From the NCBI RefSeq assembly GCF_002902965.1, contig NZ_CP026106.1:1922001-1986000 (forward strand): a stretch of 64,000 nt of DNA. Reading direction: 5' to 3'. Positions within the stretch are counted from its first letter, which is position 1, and every line of letters starts with the position of its first letter. This document shows, piece by piece, positions 1-9,009 of this stretch. The DNA is from Paraburkholderia hospita. GTDB lineage: Bacteria > Pseudomonadota > Gammaproteobacteria > Burkholderiales > Burkholderiaceae. Under the pieces are notes generated by a model. That model saw only the letters and a list, made by a program, of their open reading frames with translations, was not told the origin of the DNA and made no database searches. The position numbers and the translations under genes are program-made.

Positions 1-74
1 TAAAACGGTGCTTCGAGGCTGTAACCCTTCTTGCGCCGGTCCACCAGCGTGCGAATGTCTGCCGATACTTTCAT
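1..74 (-). CDS. gbcA: Glycine betaine Rieske oxygenase GbcA-like, N-terminal fragment (partial)
   Basis: Only the first 24 codons are in the window; the gene runs off the left edge. The reading begins MKVSADIRTLVDRRKKGYSL and continues EAPF, which resembles the start of Rieske-type glycine betaine demethylase large subunits, where a short helix precedes the Rieske domain. The Rieske and mononuclear iron motifs lie outside the window and cannot be checked. It follows the ETF beta gene by 41 bp on the same strand, so it is probably the next gene of the betaine operon. In the family this subunit removes one methyl group from glycine betaine, giving dimethylglycine and formaldehyde. The assignment rests on the short match plus context. 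Confidence 0.6.
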   Translation of the reverse strand, partial: MKVSADIRTLVDRRKKGYSLEAPF

Positions 75-115
75 GTGTGCTCCGGGTTCCGAGGCCGTGT
101 GGGTGCGGCGCAAAA

Positions 116-895
116 TCAGTATTCGATGAGTTGATGCTCGCGCAAATAATCGAGTATCACTTGTGCTTTTTCGACCGAAGTCCCTTCAATTACGACGCTG
201 CCGCCCCGGCTTTCCGTGGTGGTCGCGGACAGCATGCGGGCATGGCCCGTGCGCTTCTCGGCAGCGGCCAGCCGGACCGGCTTGCGCGTGACGGGCGCGA
301 GCGTCCATTGCGCCGCTTCCGCGTCGGCGCCCGCCTCCACGCGCTGCGGCGCGATCGAGCCGGCGCGCAGTCGCGCGTACGCATAGCGCGGCGTCACGGT
401 GGCGAGCGGATGCACGGCGACGACGGCGGGCAGCGCGACCTCGACGCGACGGCGCACGCCCTTCGGCAAGAATTGCCGCACCGTCGCGCGCCCGCCTGCA
501 ATCGTCACGTCGACGGCCGTGCCGACGAGCGGGACCTGCAGCGCGTCCGCGAGCCGGTAAGGCAGCATGCCGCTGTCGAACGCGCCTTCGGCACAGGTGC
601 CCGTCAGCACGAGGTCATAGCCCTTGAGCCGGGCCGCGAGCAGGCCCACGGCGTCTCCGTTGTCTGCGCAGGTCAGCACTTCGACGCGCTCAGCGCCGAG
701 CGCCAGGTACTCTTCGAGTGCGGGATTACCCGGATCGCCCGCATGCAGCACGTCGAGTCGCGCGGCGTGCTGGCTCGACAGCTGGCGGCCGATTTCGAGT
801 GCCGCGGCATCGTTGCGGCTATAGCGCGCGACGCCGCTGACAGGATGCTTGCCGACCGACACGAGCACCGCGATTTTTTCGAGCTTGCCGTTCAT
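116..895 (-). CDS. etfB: Electron transfer flavoprotein beta subunit
   Basis: A 259-residue protein of the ETF beta family, starting MNGKLEKIAVLVSVGKHPVS. The internal ATG was preferred to a longer reading because upstream codons overlap the ETF alpha coding region and have no family character; with this start the ATG overlaps the etfA stop by 4 bp, typical of translational coupling. The segment GYDLVLTGTCAEGAFDSGML matches the nucleotide-binding core of ETF beta. In this operon the ETF pair probably accepts electrons from dimethylglycine demethylation (DgcA/DgcB) rather than serving general fatty-acid oxidation. Family assignment is firm; the specific partner is inferred from the neighbours. 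Confidence 0.9.
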   Translation of the reverse strand: MNGKLEKIAVLVSVGKHPVSGVARYSRNDAAALEIGRQLSSQHAARLDVLHAGDPGNPALEEYLALGAERVEVLTCADNGDAVGLLAARLKGYDLVLTGTCAEGAFDSGMLPYRLADALQVPLVGTAVDVTIAGGRATVRQFLPKGVRRRVEVALPAVVAVHPLATVTPRYAYARLRAGSIAPQRVEAGADAEAAQWTLAPVTRKPVRLAAAEKRTGHARMLSATTTESRGGSVVIEGTSVEKAQVILDYLREHQLIEY

Positions 896-2070
896 GCCGC
901 GACTCCTTCGGCGATGTGTTTCACAACGGGCGCAGCGCCAGCGCCACGGCCCGAGCGTGCCCGGTCGATCTCGTCGATCAGCGACGCGATGGTCGCCTGC
1001 GTATCGCCGATGATCGTCAGGTTCGCGCGCTTGACGATGGGCGCGCTGCCGTCGAGATTCACCGCGATCACATGACGGCAATCCTTGATGCCTTGCAAGT
1101 GCTGCACCGCGCCCGAAATGCCGAACGCGATGTAGACGCTCGCCTCGACGGTCTTGCCCGTCGCGCCGATCTGCTTGTCGCGCGTGAACATGCCGTTGTC
1201 GACGGCAACGCGGCTCGCGCCGATTGCCGCGCCGAACGTGCTCGCGAGCTTTTCGAACGCGGCAACATCCGTCACACCGTTACCCGCCGACACGATGAAG
1301 TCCGCTTCTTCCAGCGCGACCTGCGCGGCGTCGATTTCCTCGATGCCCAGATCACGGTATGCGCCGTTCGACGCGTCGTTCGTTTGAGCGAATGCCGTGA
1401 GTTCGAGCCGCTCGCCTGCGCCGATAAACGGCAGCCGCGTATCGACTGCGCCTGCAGCAAGCAAAATCACGTCGGGCAATGCGCGCGTCGCGTAGGCCTT
1501 TTTCGCCTGCGCATACGTCGACACCTGCTTCGCGTCGATCTGCACCACATGCGTCGCGATGCTTGCGCCTGCGAGCGCCGCATAGCGGCGGCCGAGATCG
1601 CCGTCGCCCGTCGCGTTATCGGGCATGAAGACATGCACGGGCGCGAGTTGCGCGACGCATGCCGCCACGGCTTGCACTTCGCGTTCAGGCGCGAACGTGC
1701 GGCGGTCGAACGACGACAGTTCGATCACCTTGTCCGCGCCGAGCGCGGCGGCGTCATCCTTCAGCTCGCCGAGTACCAGCAGCGCGACTTGCGTCGCCGC
1801 GTCCGCGATCAGCGTGGCAGCCGCCAACGCCTGACGCGCATGATCGTCGAGACCGCCACGGTCGCTGTGCGCAACGACGAGCAGCGTGCGTTGCGACACT
1901 TGCGACGTACGCAGCGTCTTGACAGCGGCGTGGCCATGCGCGCCAGCATGCAACGCGTGCTCATTCGATGCACCCGCGATATGCTCCGCGCCGAGCGTGA
2001 TGCGCTTCAGTCCTGCCGCCGTGATGACGAAGGGCCGGCGCGGATCGATACGTTTGATAGTCGTATTCAT
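892..2070 (-). CDS. etfA: Electron transfer flavoprotein alpha subunit
   Basis: A 392-residue ETF alpha subunit. The C-terminal FAD-binding domain is clear, with the signature AFGISGAVQHLQGI followed by VIAVNLDGSAPI; the N-terminal part carries the usual alpha/beta ETF fold. The protein is longer than housekeeping ETF alpha because of an N-terminal extension of about 60 residues before the first conserved block. Its stop overlaps the ETF beta start by 4 bp, and the dgcB stop is 3 bp upstream, so dgcB-etfA-etfB are tightly coupled. It would pass electrons from the dimethylglycine or sarcosine pathway to the respiratory chain. Confidence 0.92.
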   Translation of the reverse strand: MNTTIKRIDPRRPFVITAAGLKRITLGAEHIAGASNEHALHAGAHGHAAVKTLRTSQVSQRTLLVVAHSDRGGLDDHARQALAAATLIADAATQVALLVLGELKDDAAALGADKVIELSSFDRRTFAPEREVQAVAACVAQLAPVHVFMPDNATGDGDLGRRYAALAGASIATHVVQIDAKQVSTYAQAKKAYATRALPDVILLAAGAVDTRLPFIGAGERLELTAFAQTNDASNGAYRDLGIEEIDAAQVALEEADFIVSAGNGVTDVAAFEKLASTFGAAIGASRVAVDNGMFTRDKQIGATGKTVEASVYIAFGISGAVQHLQGIKDCRHVIAVNLDGSAPIVKRANLTIIGDTQATIASLIDEIDRARSGRGAGAAPVVKHIAEGVAA

Positions 2071-2073
2071 CGT

Positions 2074-3996
2074 TCACTCCAGCGCGGCCGCAACGAGTTC
2101 AGCCACATCGAGCACCTCGGGACGCGGACCGACCACGCCTTCGAGCATCGCCGTGCAGTTCGGGCAACCTACCGCGACCACGTCTGCGCCGATCGAACGG
2201 GCATCGGCGATGCGAATATCGGGAATGCGCTGCTTGCCGGGGATATCCGTCAGCGGCGCGCCGCCGCCACCGCCGCAGCAACGGCCACGCTTGCCATGCC
2301 GCTCCATCTCGACGACCTTGATGCCGATCGTCTTCAGCAACTGGCGCGGCGCTTCCGTTTCGCCGTTGTAGCGGCCGAGATAGCAGGGATCGTGATACGT
2401 GATCGTTTTGTCGTTGTACGCAGCGATGGCTTTCGGCGACAGCTTGCCGCTCGCGACGAGCTCCGCGAGGAACGTCGTGTGATGCAGCACTTCATAACGG
2501 CCGCCGAGCGCGCGATATTCGTTGCGCAGGCTGTGCATCACGTGCGGATCAGCGGTGACGATGCGCTTGAAATCGAGCGTCGCGAGCGTGCCCATCATCT
2601 GCTTCGCCATGCGCTGGAACGTGGCTTCGTCACCGAGACGGCGCGCGACGTCGCCCGTATCCGTTTCTTCGCCGCCCAGCACTGCGTAGTTGACGCCCGC
2701 CTTGTTCAGCACCTTGACGAGCGAGCGCAACGTGCGCTGATAGCGCATGTCGAACGCGCCTTCACCGGCAACGAGCAGCACATCGACAGCCTTGCCCGGC
2801 TGCGCAACGGGTGAACTCAGATCGACCGACCAGTCGTAGCGCGCCGCCTTGTCATAGCCGCCCATCGTGCCCGTCTCGCGCAGATTCGCGAGTACTTCGG
2901 GGCCCTTGCCCGGCACCGTGCCGTGCACGAGCGTCTGGTTGCGGCGCATGTCGACGATCGCGTCCACGTGCTCGATCAGCATCGGGCATTCGTGCACGCA
3001 AGCGCGGCACGTCGTGCACGACCACACCGTATCGGCTTCGATCAGGCTCGAGATGATGGGACGCTGCGGCTCGCCGCCATGCTGGCCCACCTTGATGCCA
3101 GGCGTCGGGCTGCCCGCATACGCTGCATCCGTGCCGCCGACCATGCCTGTCACGAGATCCTGAATCAGCTTCTTCGGATTCAGCGGCTGGCCTGCCGCAA
3201 ACGCGGGACACGCCGCTTCGCACTTGCCGCACTGCACGCATGCATCGAAGCTCAGCAACTGGTTCCAGCGAAACTCGACGGGCTTGCCGACGCCGTATTC
3301 GTTCTGTTCGAGCACGGGCGCCTTGAGCGCAGTCGGCGGAACAACCGCTTCACGACGCACGTCGCCTTGCGCCGCGAAACGCTCCTGACGCGGATGAAAC
3401 GCGAGATGCAAGAGACCGGCCAACGCGTGCTTCATCGGACCACCACGCGCCGCGCCGAACGTCATCGCGAACGCGCCTGCCCCAATCAGCAGCGCGAAGA
3501 TAATCGCGAGTCCGCCCGACATCGCCGACGCTGGCAACAGCGTGTACAGCAGCAGACCGAGCGAGAACGAGCCGAGCAGCCAGGGCAGCGTATTCCACGG
3601 ACCGCGCGACAGACGCGCGGGCACGTCCTTCGCGTGACGCCGACGCCATACGAACACGGCGCCCACCAGCATGATCAGCGCAGCCAGAAAGATCAGCCGG
3701 TCGAGCCATGGCGAATAGATCGCAAGACCATAGTTGATGAAGACCAGCGCGAAAGCCGCGATGGCGCCCCCCGCCGTCGCGACGTGCGTCTTCGCGATGT
3801 ACGGATCACGCGCGACGACATGATGCAGATCGACGAAATAGCGCTTCGGAATGGTCAGCAGGTTGGTCCAGCCGAATGCGCCGGCTGCCGTTGCCCGTCC
3901 GAGACGCCAGTAAGCCGCCCGTTTTGCGACCGCGAACGCAAGGCCGGCGACCGAGACCCACAACAACGCGGTGATGAGAAACGCCGGGCTCATCAT
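2074..3996 (-). CDS. dgcB: DgcB: membrane iron-sulfur protein of dimethylglycine catabolism
   Basis: A 640-residue protein. The first ~210 residues contain about five hydrophobic segments. Two 4Fe-4S motifs follow, CVQCGKCEAACP and CTTCRACVHECP, then two CCG-type (heterodisulfide reductase-like) regions, the second with DPCYLGRYNG and CCGGGGG. This layout is that of DgcB-type electron-transfer proteins. It probably takes electrons from DgcA and hands them to the ETF or the quinone pool at the inner membrane. The ATG overlaps the dgcA stop by one base (TGATG), so the pair is translationally coupled. The family is secure; the exact electron route is inferred. Confidence 0.9.
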   Translation of the reverse strand: MMSPAFLITALLWVSVAGLAFAVAKRAAYWRLGRATAAGAFGWTNLLTIPKRYFVDLHHVVARDPYIAKTHVATAGGAIAAFALVFINYGLAIYSPWLDRLIFLAALIMLVGAVFVWRRRHAKDVPARLSRGPWNTLPWLLGSFSLGLLLYTLLPASAMSGGLAIIFALLIGAGAFAMTFGAARGGPMKHALAGLLHLAFHPRQERFAAQGDVRREAVVPPTALKAPVLEQNEYGVGKPVEFRWNQLLSFDACVQCGKCEAACPAFAAGQPLNPKKLIQDLVTGMVGGTDAAYAGSPTPGIKVGQHGGEPQRPIISSLIEADTVWSCTTCRACVHECPMLIEHVDAIVDMRRNQTLVHGTVPGKGPEVLANLRETGTMGGYDKAARYDWSVDLSSPVAQPGKAVDVLLVAGEGAFDMRYQRTLRSLVKVLNKAGVNYAVLGGEETDTGDVARRLGDEATFQRMAKQMMGTLATLDFKRIVTADPHVMHSLRNEYRALGGRYEVLHHTTFLAELVASGKLSPKAIAAYNDKTITYHDPCYLGRYNGETEAPRQLLKTIGIKVVEMERHGKRGRCCGGGGGAPLTDIPGKQRIPDIRIADARSIGADVVAVGCPNCTAMLEGVVGPRPEVLDVAELVAAALE

Positions 3997-6059
3997 CAGA
4001 AGTCCTTGCAGAGACGCAGCGCGTCGTAGATCGCGCCGTGGATGTTATGCATCGAGATGCAGTCGCCGACACGGAACAGCAGGAAGCGTCCATTGCCGAG
4101 TTCTTCCGAAAGCGACGGTTGCGGTTCCGCTGCGAAGAGCTTGTGCACGTCCACCTGCCCGCGATTCACCGATTCGGACTTGAGCTTCCAGTACAGCGCG
4201 TCGTTTGGCGTGCTGCCGTTTTCGATGATGACCTGATCGACGACGCGCTCTTCCTGTTCTTCCGTGTACTCGTTGCGGATCACGGCGATCTTCCTGCCGT
4301 CCTCCTCGTATACACGGTCGAGCCAGTAGTTCGGCGTGTGGATCACGCCTTGCGCGTAGAGACGCCGATAGAAAATCGGGAACGTGGTGCCGCCAACGTC
4401 GTCGGCCACTTTCACGTCCGGCGTGACGATCTCGACCTTCGAGCCGCGGCTCGAAATAAAGTCGGCCACGCCCGCGCCTGCATGCGTGCTCACGCCGTCA
4501 TAGACGAGCACGTTCTGCTTCGGCTCGACCTTGCCCGACAGAATGTCCCAGGAACTCACCGCGAGACCTTCTTCGACGCCCCATGCAGGCACTTGCTGCG
4601 TGAAGCTCGTGCCGCCCGTGGCGAGCACGATGATGTCGGGTTTCTCGGCGAGAATCATCTTCTCGTCGGCTTCGACGCCCAGACGCCGGTCGACACCGAG
4701 ACGCTTCGTTTCCATGTCGAACCAGCGCACGATGCCCGCCATCTGCTCGCGTTGCGGCGCTTTCGCGGCCAGCATGATCTGCCCGCCCACAGCATCGCTC
4801 TTCTCGAAGAGCACGACATCGTGACCGCGCGAACGCGCAACGCGCGCCGCTTCCAGTCCCGCCGGACCCGCGCCGACCACGACCACCTTGCGGCGCGGTC
4901 CACGCGTTTTCTCGATCACATGCGGCATCGTCGCTTCGCGCGAGGTCGCCGCGTTCTGCACGCACAGCACATCGAGACCGTTGTACTGGCGATCGATACA
5001 GTAGTTCGCGCCGACGCACTGCTTGATCTCGTCCTCGCGGCCATCGCGGATCTTGATGACCATGTGCGGATCGGCGATCTGCGCGCGCGTCATGCCGACC
5101 AGATCGACCATGCCGCTCGCGAGCAGACGCTCCGCCTGGCCCGCATCGCGGATGCTTTGCGCGTGCATCACGGGCAGCTTCACGACCGACTTGATGCCCG
5201 CCGCGAGATGCACGAACGGCTCGGGCGGCAGCGCCATCGGCGGCATGCAGTTGGCGAGCGTGTTGTGCGTGTCCGCGCCCGAGCCGATCACGCCGACGTA
5301 ATCGATCAAACCGCTTTCCGACATCGCTTGCGCGATTTCCTTCAACTGCTCGTGATCGAGGCCGTCTTCATGGAATTCGTCGCCGCACATGCGCAGGCCG
5401 ACGCAGAAGTCCTTGCCGACTGCTTCGCGCACCGCCTGCAACACCTCTACGCCGAAACGCAGACGGTTTTCGAGCGAGCCACCCCATTCGTCGGTACGGA
5501 AGTTCGTGCGCGGGCTCCAGAACTGATCGATCAGATGCTGGTGTGCGGCCGAAATTTCGATGCCGTCCATGCCCGCGTCCTTCACGCGCTTCGCAGCCGC
5601 CGCGAAGTCGCTGATGATGCGGCGGATTTCTTCCACTTCGATGATCTTCGCGTTGCCGCGGTGCACGGGCTCGCGCACGCCGGAAGGTGACATCAGGTGC
5701 GGCCAGTGCTCGCCATGAAACGCGGAGCGGCGGCCCATGTGCGTCGCCTGAATCATGATCTTCGCGCCGTGGCGATGCATCGCTTCAGCGAGACGCGACA
5801 GCGGGTCGATGATCTTGTCCGTCGACAGGTTGACGGACTTCCACCAGCCTTGCGGACTGTCGATCGACACCGGGCTCGACCCGCCGCACACGGCGAGGCC
5901 CACACCGCCCTTGGCCTTTTCCTCGTAATAGCGGATATAGCGGTCACCGGGCAGACCGCCCGGTTCGGCATACACCTCGGCATGCGCGGTGCTGACAATG
6001 CGGTTGCGCAGCGTCAGCTGATTGAGCGTCAAGGGTTTGAACAGATTGGGGTAACGCAT
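3996..6059 (-). CDS. dgcA: DgcA: dimethylglycine demethylase, old-yellow-enzyme/TMADH-type flavoprotein
   Basis: A 687-residue NADH:flavin oxidoreductase of the trimethylamine dehydrogenase type: an N-terminal FMN TIM barrel (starting PNLFKPLTLNQLTLRNRIV), a linker with cysteines, and a C-terminal nucleotide-binding domain (VVVVGAGPAGLEAARVA). It is expected to convert dimethylglycine to sarcosine with formaldehyde release. The iron-sulfur linker is unusual: it reads CVGANYC then CVQN, so only three of the four cysteines found in trimethylamine dehydrogenase are present (see findings). Identity as DgcA rests on domain architecture and the dgcB/etf/glyA/GbdR neighbourhood. Confidence 0.88.
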   Translation of the reverse strand: MRYPNLFKPLTLNQLTLRNRIVSTAHAEVYAEPGGLPGDRYIRYYEEKAKGGVGLAVCGGSSPVSIDSPQGWWKSVNLSTDKIIDPLSRLAEAMHRHGAKIMIQATHMGRRSAFHGEHWPHLMSPSGVREPVHRGNAKIIEVEEIRRIISDFAAAAKRVKDAGMDGIEISAAHQHLIDQFWSPRTNFRTDEWGGSLENRLRFGVEVLQAVREAVGKDFCVGLRMCGDEFHEDGLDHEQLKEIAQAMSESGLIDYVGVIGSGADTHNTLANCMPPMALPPEPFVHLAAGIKSVVKLPVMHAQSIRDAGQAERLLASGMVDLVGMTRAQIADPHMVIKIRDGREDEIKQCVGANYCIDRQYNGLDVLCVQNAATSREATMPHVIEKTRGPRRKVVVVGAGPAGLEAARVARSRGHDVVLFEKSDAVGGQIMLAAKAPQREQMAGIVRWFDMETKRLGVDRRLGVEADEKMILAEKPDIIVLATGGTSFTQQVPAWGVEEGLAVSSWDILSGKVEPKQNVLVYDGVSTHAGAGVADFISSRGSKVEIVTPDVKVADDVGGTTFPIFYRRLYAQGVIHTPNYWLDRVYEEDGRKIAVIRNEYTEEQEERVVDQVIIENGSTPNDALYWKLKSESVNRGQVDVHKLFAAEPQPSLSEELGNGRFLLFRVGDCISMHNIHGAIYDALRLCKDF

Positions 6060-6140
6060 TGCGGGCGACCTCGAGCGGGTTCGATTCAGTCTCTTGTTTC
6101 AGTCACGCAGCCAGCGAGCCGCTGCGTGTCTGTACTTCTG

Positions 6141-6686
6141 TCATGCGGCAAGCGGGGATACTTCAAATACGCAGTGGTCGTGCTTGTGGTCGTGATGCTC
6201 GCCCGCGCACTGCGCTTCCTTCGACTGACTGCGCGGCGCCTTCTTGCCGCCTTCGGCCGTGTCGTTGACCCAGTCCATCGCGCCTGCGAACCAGCCGGCG
6301 AACATGTAGCAGAGCTTGCCGCTCTTCTCCGGCTGCTGCAGCACGAACGACGAATAGCGCAGTTCGATCTTCGCGTGCGCCGTCGCCGGGTCGGCTTCGA
6401 TGATCTTGAACAGACCCCAGCCACGTTGCGACAGGCGGTTCAGGTAATGCTCGAACACGGCCATGCCGCTGATGCCGTGCTGCTTCGCTTCCTTGTCGCA
6501 CCAGTAGTACGCGGACTTGTAGCCGGCCTTGTAGAGAATCTCGGCATACGCTTCGACGCCGAGCGCTTCTTCTACGGCAGCGTGATTGTTCGTGAAGAAG
6601 TGACGCGGCACGTAGAGCATCGGCAGCGCGTCGGTGGTCCAGACACCCGTGTTCGGATCGACGTCGATGGGCAGTTGCGGTTGCAT
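6141..6686 (-). CDS. DUF5943-type protein of the betaine operon, unknown function
   Basis: A 181-residue soluble protein with no signal peptide. It resembles the uncharacterised protein encoded next to dgcA in Pseudomonas betaine clusters (DUF5943). The body is rich in aromatic residues, including a YYWCDKEAKQHG segment and a GWFAGAMDWVN segment. The tail carries CAGEHHDHKHDHC, five histidines and two cysteines in 13 residues, which looks like a metal-binding site. It lies between the dipeptidase-like gene (33 bp) and dgcA (81 bp) on the same strand, so a role in demethylation or in handling metal or cofactor is plausible but unproven. Confidence 0.75.
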   Translation of the reverse strand: MQPQLPIDVDPNTGVWTTDALPMLYVPRHFFTNNHAAVEEALGVEAYAEILYKAGYKSAYYWCDKEAKQHGISGMAVFEHYLNRLSQRGWGLFKIIEADPATAHAKIELRYSSFVLQQPEKSGKLCYMFAGWFAGAMDWVNDTAEGGKKAPRSQSKEAQCAGEHHDHKHDHCVFEVSPLAA

Positions 6687-6719
6687 TGCAGGTTTCCTTG
6701 TTCTCTCAGGTTTCGCTTA

Positions 6720-7691
6720 TCAGACGTTCCAGACTTCGCCGAACACGCGCAGCCAGTTCTCGCCCATCACTTTCTTGATGCGCGATTCGCTCCAGCCTGC
6801 CTTTTCCATCGCAGCCGTCAGGTTCGGGAACTCGCCGATCGTGCGAATGCCTTCCGGGTTCACGACCTTGCCGAAGTTCGTCAGACGGCGATAGCGGCCC
6901 TTGTCGTGCGTAATCCAGTCGAAGAACTCGGTCGAGTAGCCTTGCGTGAAGTCGGTGCCGATGCCCACTTTGTCTTCGCCGATTACGTTGATTACGTAGT
7001 CGATCGCTTCGAGATAGTCTTCGACGGTTGCATCTGGGCCACGCTTGAGGAACGGCGCGAACATCGTCACGCCGACGAAGCCGTTCGCGTCGGCGATCTC
7101 TTTCAGTTGCTCGTCGCTCTTGTTGCGCGGATGCTCCTTCAGACCCGACGGGCAGCAGTGCGAATACGTGACGGGCATCTTCGAGCAGGCGATTGCATCG
7201 GAAGACGTCTTCCCGCCGACATGCGACAGGTCGACCATGATGCCGACGCGGTTCATTTCCTGAATCACTTCGCGACCATAGCCCGACAGGCCGCCGTCCG
7301 CTTCATAGCAGCCGGTGCCGACCAGGTTCTGCGTGTTGTAGCAAAGCTGCACCACGTTCACGCCGAGTTCCTTGAAAACTTCGATATAGCCGAGGTTGTC
7401 CTCGAACGCGTACGAGTTCTGGAAGCCGAAGATGATGCCCGTCTTGTTCTCTTTCTTGGCGCGCAGAATGTCGTCCGTCGTGCGCACGAGCGTGAGGATC
7501 TCGCTGTACTCGCGGATCTGCTGCTTCATTTCCGCGATGTTGTCGATGGTCTTCTGGAAGTCTTCCCACACGGAGACCGTACAGTTGACTGCCGTGACGC
7601 CGCCCTTCCTCATGTCCTCGAACACCGAGCGGTCGAACTTCGAAATGTTCAGACCGTCGATAATGATGCTGCTGTCGTGCAGGTTGCTCAT
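6720..7691 (-). CDS. Membrane dipeptidase-like protein (peptidase M19 family) of the betaine operon
   Basis: A 323-residue protein of the renal (membrane) dipeptidase family, starting MSNLHDSSIIIDGLNISKFD. The ATG at 7691 is used because residues encoded upstream have no family character. Conserved family points are LSH at residues 155-157, YSH at 176-178 and GIGTDF around 243-248. The usual first metal motif HxD is replaced here by LxI in DGLNIS, and the bridging glutamate region reads GFQNS, so the binuclear zinc site looks incomplete. It sits 43 bp after glyA. A related gene is found beside dgcA in Pseudomonas; its substrate is unknown. A non-peptidase role is possible. Confidence 0.85.
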   Translation of the reverse strand: MSNLHDSSIIIDGLNISKFDRSVFEDMRKGGVTAVNCTVSVWEDFQKTIDNIAEMKQQIREYSEILTLVRTTDDILRAKKENKTGIIFGFQNSYAFEDNLGYIEVFKELGVNVVQLCYNTQNLVGTGCYEADGGLSGYGREVIQEMNRVGIMVDLSHVGGKTSSDAIACSKMPVTYSHCCPSGLKEHPRNKSDEQLKEIADANGFVGVTMFAPFLKRGPDATVEDYLEAIDYVINVIGEDKVGIGTDFTQGYSTEFFDWITHDKGRYRRLTNFGKVVNPEGIRTIGEFPNLTAAMEKAGWSESRIKKVMGENWLRVFGEVWNV

Positions 7692-7734
7692 GTTTGACTC
7701 CGTAGCTGTGGGGCTTTCGTGTAGATAGAGCGGC

Positions 7735-9009
7735 TCAGTAGATCGGGAAGCGTTCGCACAGCGCGAAGATCTCGCGGCGCACGCGCTGTTCCGTTGCCGC
7801 GTCGCCATCGGGATGCGTGCGCAGCGCATCGAACACTTCGAGAATCAGGCGGCCGATATCGCGGAACTCCGCAACGCCGAAGCCGCGCGTCGTGCCCGCC
7901 GGCGTGCCGAGGCGAATGCCCGACGTAACTGTCGGCTTCTCCGTATCGAACGGAATGCCGTTCTTGTTGCACGTAATGCCCGCACGTTCGAGCGCCTGTT
8001 CAACCTGCGTGCCCTTCAAACCCTTCGGGCGCAGATCGACGAGCAGAAGGTGGTTGTCCGTGCCGCCAGTAACGAGATCGACGCCGCCTTCCTTCAGCAC
8101 TTCGCCGAGCGCCTGCGCGTTCGCCAGCACGTTGTCGATGTAGGTCTTGAAGTTGTCTTCGAGTGCTTCGCCGAATGCGACGGCCTTGCCCGCGATCACA
8201 TGCATCAGCGGACCGCCTTGCAGACCGGGGAACACCGCCGAGTTGATCTTCTTCGCAATGTCTTCGTCGTTGGTCAGTACGAAGCCGCCGCGCGGACCGC
8301 GCAGCGTCTTGTGCGTGGTCGACGTCACGACATGCGCGTGTTCGATCGGATTCGGATGACGGCCTGCCGCGATTACGCCTGCGATGTGCGCCATGTCGAC
8401 CATCAGCTTCGCGCCGACGCTATCGGCGATCGCACGGAAGCGCGCGAAATCCAGCACGCGCGGATAAGCGGAGAAGCCTGCGATGATCATCGACGGCTTG
8501 TGCTCGTGCGCAAGCTTTTCGACCTGGTCGTAATCGATGCGCAAGGTTTCGCGATCCACACCGTACTGAACCGCGTTGAACCACTTGCCGGACAGCGCGG
8601 GCTTCGCGCCGTGCGTCAGGTGGCCGCCCGCATCGAGCGACATGCCGAGAATCGTGTCGCCCGGCTTTGCGAGCGCGAGCATCACGGCGCCATTGGCTTG
8701 CGCGCCCGAGTGCGGCTGCACGTTGGCAAAACCTGCGTTGAAGAGCTTCTTGATCCGTTCGATGGCGAGCGCTTCCACTTCATCGACGAACTCACAGCCG
8801 CCGTAGTAGCGTTTGCCGGGATAGCCTTCCGCGTACTTGTTCGTCAGCACCGAGCCTTGTGCTTCGAGCACAGCGCGCGACACGATGTTTTCCGATGCGA
8901 TCAGCTCGACCTGCGACTGCTGGCGTTCGAGTTCCTTGAGCACCGACTTGCGTACGGCTGCGTCGCGCTCGGCGAGGGACTGCGAGAAGAATGGGTTGGC
9001 GTTCGACAT
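7735..9009 (-). CDS. glyA: Serine hydroxymethyltransferase
   Basis: A 424-residue PLP enzyme with the SHMT signature [13 protein letters not shown]; the PLP-binding lysine is K234. The N-terminal [10 protein letters not shown] segment and the [11 protein letters not shown] segment are typical. It interconverts glycine and serine with tetrahydrofolate. As first gene of the operon leading into dgcAB and gbcA it probably uses the glycine and one-carbon units made by betaine breakdown, and is likely a pathway-dedicated copy beside a housekeeping glyA elsewhere. The start at 9009 gives a full-length protein. The divergent regulator gene begins 534 bp away. Confidence 0.96.
   Translation of the reverse strand: MSNANPFFSQSLAERDAAVRKSVLKELERQQSQVELIASENIVSRAVLEAQGSVLTNKYAEGYPGKRYYGGCEFVDEVEALAIERIKKLFNAGFANVQPHSGAQANGAVMLALAKPGDTILGMSLDAGGHLTHGAKPALSGKWFNAVQYGVDRETLRIDYDQVEKLAHEHKPSMIIAGFSAYPRVLDFARFRAIADSVGAKLMVDMAHIAGVIAAGRHPNPIEHAHVVTSTTHKTLRGPRGGFVLTNDEDIAKKINSAVFPGLQGGPLMHVIAGKAVAFGEALEDNFKTYIDNVLANAQALGEVLKEGGVDLVTGGTDNHLLLVDLRPKGLKGTQVEQALERAGITCNKNGIPFDTEKPTVTSGIRLGTPAGTTRGFGVAEFRDIGRLILEVFDALRTHPDGDAATEQRVRREIFALCERFPIY

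Noticed and set aside
916..2814. A 632-codon plus-strand open frame across etfA and dgcB
   Set aside because: Antisense to two recognised genes; composition is that of a high-GC shadow frame.
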